A stretch of DNA of 39,645 bases from Halobacteriovorax sp. (GTDB lineage: Bacteria; Bdellovibrionota; Bacteriovoracia; Bacteriovoracales; Bacteriovoracaceae). Under the pieces are notes generated by a model, which worked only from the letters and a program-made list of their open reading frames with translations, was not told the origin of the DNA and made no database searches. The translations under genes and the position numbers were made by a program. The stretch covers positions 1 to 39,645 of the forward strand of contig PBCC01000042.1 of NCBI GenBank assembly GCA_002716825.1. The letters run 5' to 3'. Positions 38,224-39,645 of this stretch are shown piece after piece (the first letter of the stretch is position 1; each line of letters opens with the position of its first letter).

Positions 38224-38416
38224 ATTTTTATCGGACCCCTTGTCCAATTCTTTCGCTTGATGACGACGAACCCCTGTAAATTCAGGGTCTTGTATCGTAG
38301 TAGAGGAATTGTGCAACGGCAAAAGAAGCTGCCAGAACGTGGTGACTTTGATAGGTTCTAGGAACACACACCCCTGTTCGCTCGCTTTTGGTAGATTAAC
38401 TTTTGAGGAGAGAGAC

Positions 38417-39544
38417 ATGGCACAGCCAACAACAGCAACCGCCGACGCAAATAAAGCTAAGGCACTCGATTTAGCACTTTCCAGCATTGAGAAACAATTT
38501 GGAAAAGGCGCCATCATGAAATTTGATGGATCAAAGACTAATGAGGCCACTCCCGCAATCTCAACAGGTTGTCTTGGACTCGATCTTTGCCTTGGCGTAG
38601 GTGGCGTTCCTAAGGGGCGTATCATAGAAATCTACGGCCCAGAATCATCAGGCAAGACGACATTAACATTACATATTGCCGCTGAGGCGCAAAAAGCTGG
38701 CGGCACAGTAGCTTTCGTTGATGCTGAGCACGCACTCGACACTGCTTATGCCACGAAGCTTGGTGTAGATGTTCCTAATACACTAATTTCTCAACCAGAC
38801 AGCGGAGAGCAAGCACTAGAAATTACTGACATGCTTGTTCGCTCAGGCGCAGTTGATCTTCTTATCGTTGACTCAGTGGCAGCACTTACTCCTCGTGCCG
38901 AGCTAGAAGGCGACATGGGTGATTCGCATATGGGTCTGCAAGCCCGTTTGATGTCACAAGCCCTTAGAAAGCTTACTGGTTCAATTGCACGTTCCAATTG
39001 CACCGTTATCTTTATCAATCAGCTTAGAATGAAGATCGGTGTTATGTTCGGTAATCCTGAAACAACAACTGGTGGCAATGCTTTAAAATTCTATGCTTCT
39101 GTCCGTATGGATATTCGTCGTATTGCGGCCATCAAAGATGGTGACAATCATATTGGTAACCGCACTCGCGTTAAGATTGCCAAAAATAAAGTTGCTCCAC
39201 CTTTCAAACAAGTTGAGTTTGATATTATGTACGGTGAAGGTATCTCTAAAACAGGAGACCTGCTTGACCTTGCAGTAGCACAGGGCTTTGTGGAAAAAGC
39301 GGGCGCTTGGTTCTCTTATGACAACACTAAGATGGGTCAAGGACGTGAGAACTCAAAACAATTCCTCAAAGATAATCCTGAAGTTTTTGATGAGTTAAAG
39401 AAAAAGATCTTAGCTAAAAACGGTCTTGGATCAAAAGAAGATATGGCCATGCTGGCTGATGAGATGATCAACACCGAAACTGGTGAGATTATCGAAGATG
39501 AACCTGTTAAGAAAACAAAAAAATCCAAAAAGACACTCCAATAA
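38417..39544 (+). CDS. recA: recombinase RecA
   Basis: A 375-residue recombinase promoting strand exchange and activating LexA self-cleavage in the SOS response. Visible motifs are [13 protein letters not shown] near residue 22, Walker [10 protein letters not shown] (about residues 67-75), the catalytic Glu region [28 protein letters not shown] (the DNA-binding L2 loop region) and the C-terminal acidic then Lys-rich tail ([13 protein letters not shown]). The ATG at 38417 has GAGGAGAGAGAC upstream and starts at the usual place; an in-frame reading 36 codons longer lies in the leader and is not protein-like. A strong terminator follows. Confidence 0.97.
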   Translation: MAQPTTATADANKAKALDLALSSIEKQFGKGAIMKFDGSKTNEATPAISTGCLGLDLCLGVGGVPKGRIIEIYGPESSGKTTLTLHIAAEAQKAGGTVAFVDAEHALDTAYATKLGVDVPNTLISQPDSGEQALEITDMLVRSGAVDLLIVDSVAALTPRAELEGDMGDSHMGLQARLMSQALRKLTGSIARSNCTVIFINQLRMKIGVMFGNPETTTGGNALKFYASVRMDIRRIAAIKDGDNHIGNRTRVKIAKNKVAPPFKQVEFDIMYGEGISKTGDLLDLAVAQGFVEKAGAWFSYDNTKMGQGRENSKQFLKDNPEVFDELKKKILAKNGLGSKEDMAMLADEMINTETGEIIEDEPVKKTKKSKKTLQ

Positions 39545-39564
39545 CTTTTTGGCGTACTTACTGA

Positions 39565-39589
39565 AGGGGGCTTAGGCCCCCTTTTTTTT
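39565..39589 (+). terminator. intrinsic terminator of recA
   Basis: AGGGGGC (39565-39571) and GCCCCCT (39576-39582) pair perfectly around TTAG, followed by a run of Ts to 39589. The remaining 56 bases to the window edge hold no feature I can support. Confidence 0.92.
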
Positions 39590-39645
39590 GATGACCTATG
39601 GATAACGATTGCTACCAAAGAGCATTGAGATTGTTGGCCCAGCGT

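Noticed and set aside
38309-38416. 36-codon N-terminal extension of recA
   Set aside because: RecA starts at 38417 with GAGGAG upstream; the extension is leader sequence.
39612-39645. C-terminal end of a minus-strand gene entering from the right edge
   Set aside because: A frame ending RWANNLNALW then stop is open, but 11 codons cannot support a gene call.
1-39645. CRISPR arrays, insertion sequences, att sites, tRNA or rRNA genes
   Set aside because: I looked for spaced repeats, transposase motifs and conserved RNA signatures on both strands and saw none.

Overview
The window looks like chromosome from a flagellated, Tad-pilus-bearing Gram-negative bacterium with about 40% G+C. The gene set and protein sequences fit the Bdellovibrionota (a Bacteriovorax/Peredibacter-like relative) best. 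That is inference from gene content, because no rRNA is present. Genes are tightly packed, ATGA start/stop overlaps are common, and I see no insertion sequence, prophage, CRISPR array or tRNA.

Layout. (1) 1-9106, minus strand: a compact run glmU, glmS, uvrD, an AsmA-like protein, mtnA and the start of a ppx/gppA gene, joining amino-sugar synthesis to DNA repair and housekeeping. (2) 9348-12579, plus strand: lon, a single-domain response regulator and a small exported protein. (3) 12627-15009, minus strand: three tiny exported Ser/Glu-rich peptides that share a DC-x6-[NS]-R signature, each with its own terminator. Two have near-perfect sigma-54 promoters. An aldehyde dehydrogenase sits between them. 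(4) 15151-24687, minus strand: a Tad/Flp pilus operon with five prepilin-like proteins, a prepilin peptidase, CpaB, a secretin, a fused TadZ-TadA ATPase and an inner-membrane platform protein, followed by an exported YD-repeat protein. (5) 24912-25089, plus strand: a likely 6S RNA, followed by a gene that seems leaderless. (6) 25698-28761, minus strand: an epimerase-like protein and two flagellins whose leaders carry GGA-loop hairpins. (7) 28990-36408: a GNAT protein, a UbiB-type kinase on the minus strand, and a plus-strand operon of an exported protein, a Cys-rich protein, greA, recG, an FHA-like protein and an alpha/beta hydrolase. (8) 36398-39589: a minus-strand RelA/SpoT-like protein of unknown role, then pgpA and recA on the plus strand.

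How it fits together. Regions 3 to 6 centre on the cell surface: pili, flagella and exported small proteins. Several layers of control are visible: sigma-54 and sigma-28 promoters, GGA hairpins of the CsrA type, an SD-masking hairpin ahead of glmS, and a tandem repeat inside the recA promoter. The most novel-looking items are the micropeptide family with its sigma-54 promoters, the TadZ-TadA fusion, and the cryptic RelA/SpoT-type domain at 36398-37642.
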